From NCBI RefSeq assembly GCF_902506655.1, contig NZ_LR734808.1, positions 3,160,501 to 3,224,500 on the forward strand: DNA of 64,000 bases, in the 5' to 3' direction. Below are positions 63,659 through 64,000 of the stretch, piece by piece (the stretch's first letter is position 1; every line of letters starts with the position of its first letter). The translations under genes and the position numbers were made by a program. The stretch comes from Marinoscillum sp. 108. GTDB taxonomy: Bacteria; Bacteroidota; Bacteroidia; Cytophagales; Cyclobacteriaceae. The notes under the pieces are model-generated. The model made no database searches and was not told the origin of the DNA. It saw nothing but the letters and a program-made list of their open reading frames with translations.

Positions 63659-63689
63659 TTGTAAAAAGGGCACAATGATTTTAGCATTG
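63659..63689 (+). promoter_or_regulatory. Possible promoter of the epimerase gene
   Basis: TTG at 63659-63661, 20-base spacer, TAGCATTG at 63682-63689 (one mismatch to TAnnTTTG). If real, it favours the TTG start at 63705 over the ATG at 63675. Confidence 0.4.
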
Positions 63690-64000
63690 CATAAAAAAAA
63701 TCCCTTGGAGAAGCAGACACCCATTTTGGTCACCGGTACAGCCGGTTTTATAGGATTTCATTTAGCCCGCCGATTATTGAACGAAGGTTATCAGGTTGTA
63801 GGCATAGATATGGTCAATGACTACTATGATCTTCAGCTCAAGGAAGATCGGCTTAAAATACTCGAAGCGTTCGAGGGATTTACCTTTTACCGCTTCAACC
63901 TGATGGACAAACCTAAGGTGTTCGAATGTTTTGAGAAGCATGGCTTTCAATATGCCGTGAATCTCGCGGCGCAGGCTGGCGTGAGGCATTCACTGACACA
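63675..64000 (+). CDS. NAD-dependent sugar epimerase, UDP-glucuronate 4-epimerase-like, 5' part (runs off the right edge)
   Basis: About 108 residues are visible. The Rossmann start ILVTGTAGFIGFHLARRL and the following GIDMVNDYYDLQLKEDRL match UDP-glucuronate/UDP-sugar epimerases of the extended SDR family, and NLAAQAGVRHS is their next conserved block. It would act on UDP-glucuronate from Ugd (10852-12165), for surface polysaccharide. Start is either ATG 63675 or TTG 63705. Divergent from ccmB; the catalytic YxxxK lies outside the window. Confidence 0.9.
   Translation, partial: MILALHKKNPLEKQTPILVTGTAGFIGFHLARRLLNEGYQVVGIDMVNDYYDLQLKEDRLKILEAFEGFTFYRFNLMDKPKVFECFEKHGFQYAVNLAAQAGVRHSLT

Noticed and set aside
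1-64000. tRNA, rRNA or CRISPR arrays
   Set aside because: I looked in all intergenic gaps. None shows a tRNA cloverleaf, rRNA-like sequence or regularly spaced short repeats.

Overview
The window is a 64 kb piece of a chromosome from a member of the Bacteroidota, most likely a marine or free-living Cytophagales bacterium. The evidence is direct. Many leaders carry the Bacteroidota-type -7 box TAnnTTTG, and two (rpsU, rimP) also have a TTG exactly 19 bases upstream. No Shine-Dalgarno pattern stands out. Typical Bacteroidota families are present: PorZ of the type IX secretion system, DUF6089 barrels, a DUF547 lipoprotein, a CcmD-family protein and a eukaryote-like IleRS. Almost everything is core housekeeping. 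I see no tRNA, rRNA, CRISPR array, prophage or transposase gene.

Layout. 1-8977 (minus strand): 5' part of ileS, an RND exporter, dgt, an orphan HicB-like protein, an MtfA-type peptidase, glyS and a CAP-domain lipoprotein. 9076-12165: DUF547 lipoprotein, then galE and ugd, which supply nucleotide sugars. 12319-16541: acyl-CoA dehydrogenase, rpsU, a XerC/D recombinase and hpf, convergent with cysS. 16612-21372: the rimP-nusA-infB operon behind a promoter and a terminator-like leader hairpin. 21398-22490: the one clearly accessory segment. It holds two structured direct repeats of about 150 bp bracketing an AT-rich orphan gene with CxxC pairs, followed by two palindromes 21 bp apart. 22490-25779: a sodium-pumping decarboxylase operon (oadG-oadA-oadB).

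25890-32572: a haem-binding protein, TerC, an ECF sigma factor operon with a TonB-C-like membrane partner, metK, and the operon pdxJ - alpha/beta hydrolase - RsmI-like methyltransferase. 32620-42430 (plus strand): yqeY, cvpA, hydrolase, CBS protein, nadK, two DUF6089 proteins, uppS, bamA and two Skp/OmpH chaperones, a conserved envelope-biogenesis run. 42517-48440 (minus): chromate transporter, 2-oxoglutarate/Fe(II) oxygenase, recO, porZ, tdk and a 2Fe-2S ferredoxin. 48458-49810: a very acidic protein of unknown function. 49817-55283: the rod-shape operon mreB-mreC-mreD-mrdA-rodA. 55346-57488: purH and purN. 57479-63614: a UbiA prenyltransferase, a DUF2520 protein and the cytochrome c maturation genes ccmB-C-D-E-F, whose CcmE is the Cys (CxxxY) variant. 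The right edge holds the 5' part of a nucleotide-sugar epimerase.

The best candidates for something undescribed are the structured repeat pair with its captured gene and a possible minus-strand small RNA (21398-22236), the twin palindromes before the oad operon, the leader hairpin of rimP-nusA-infB, and the sigma-factor operon whose membrane partner ends in a TonB-C-like domain. All functional statements are inferences from sequence read by eye. No database search was run.
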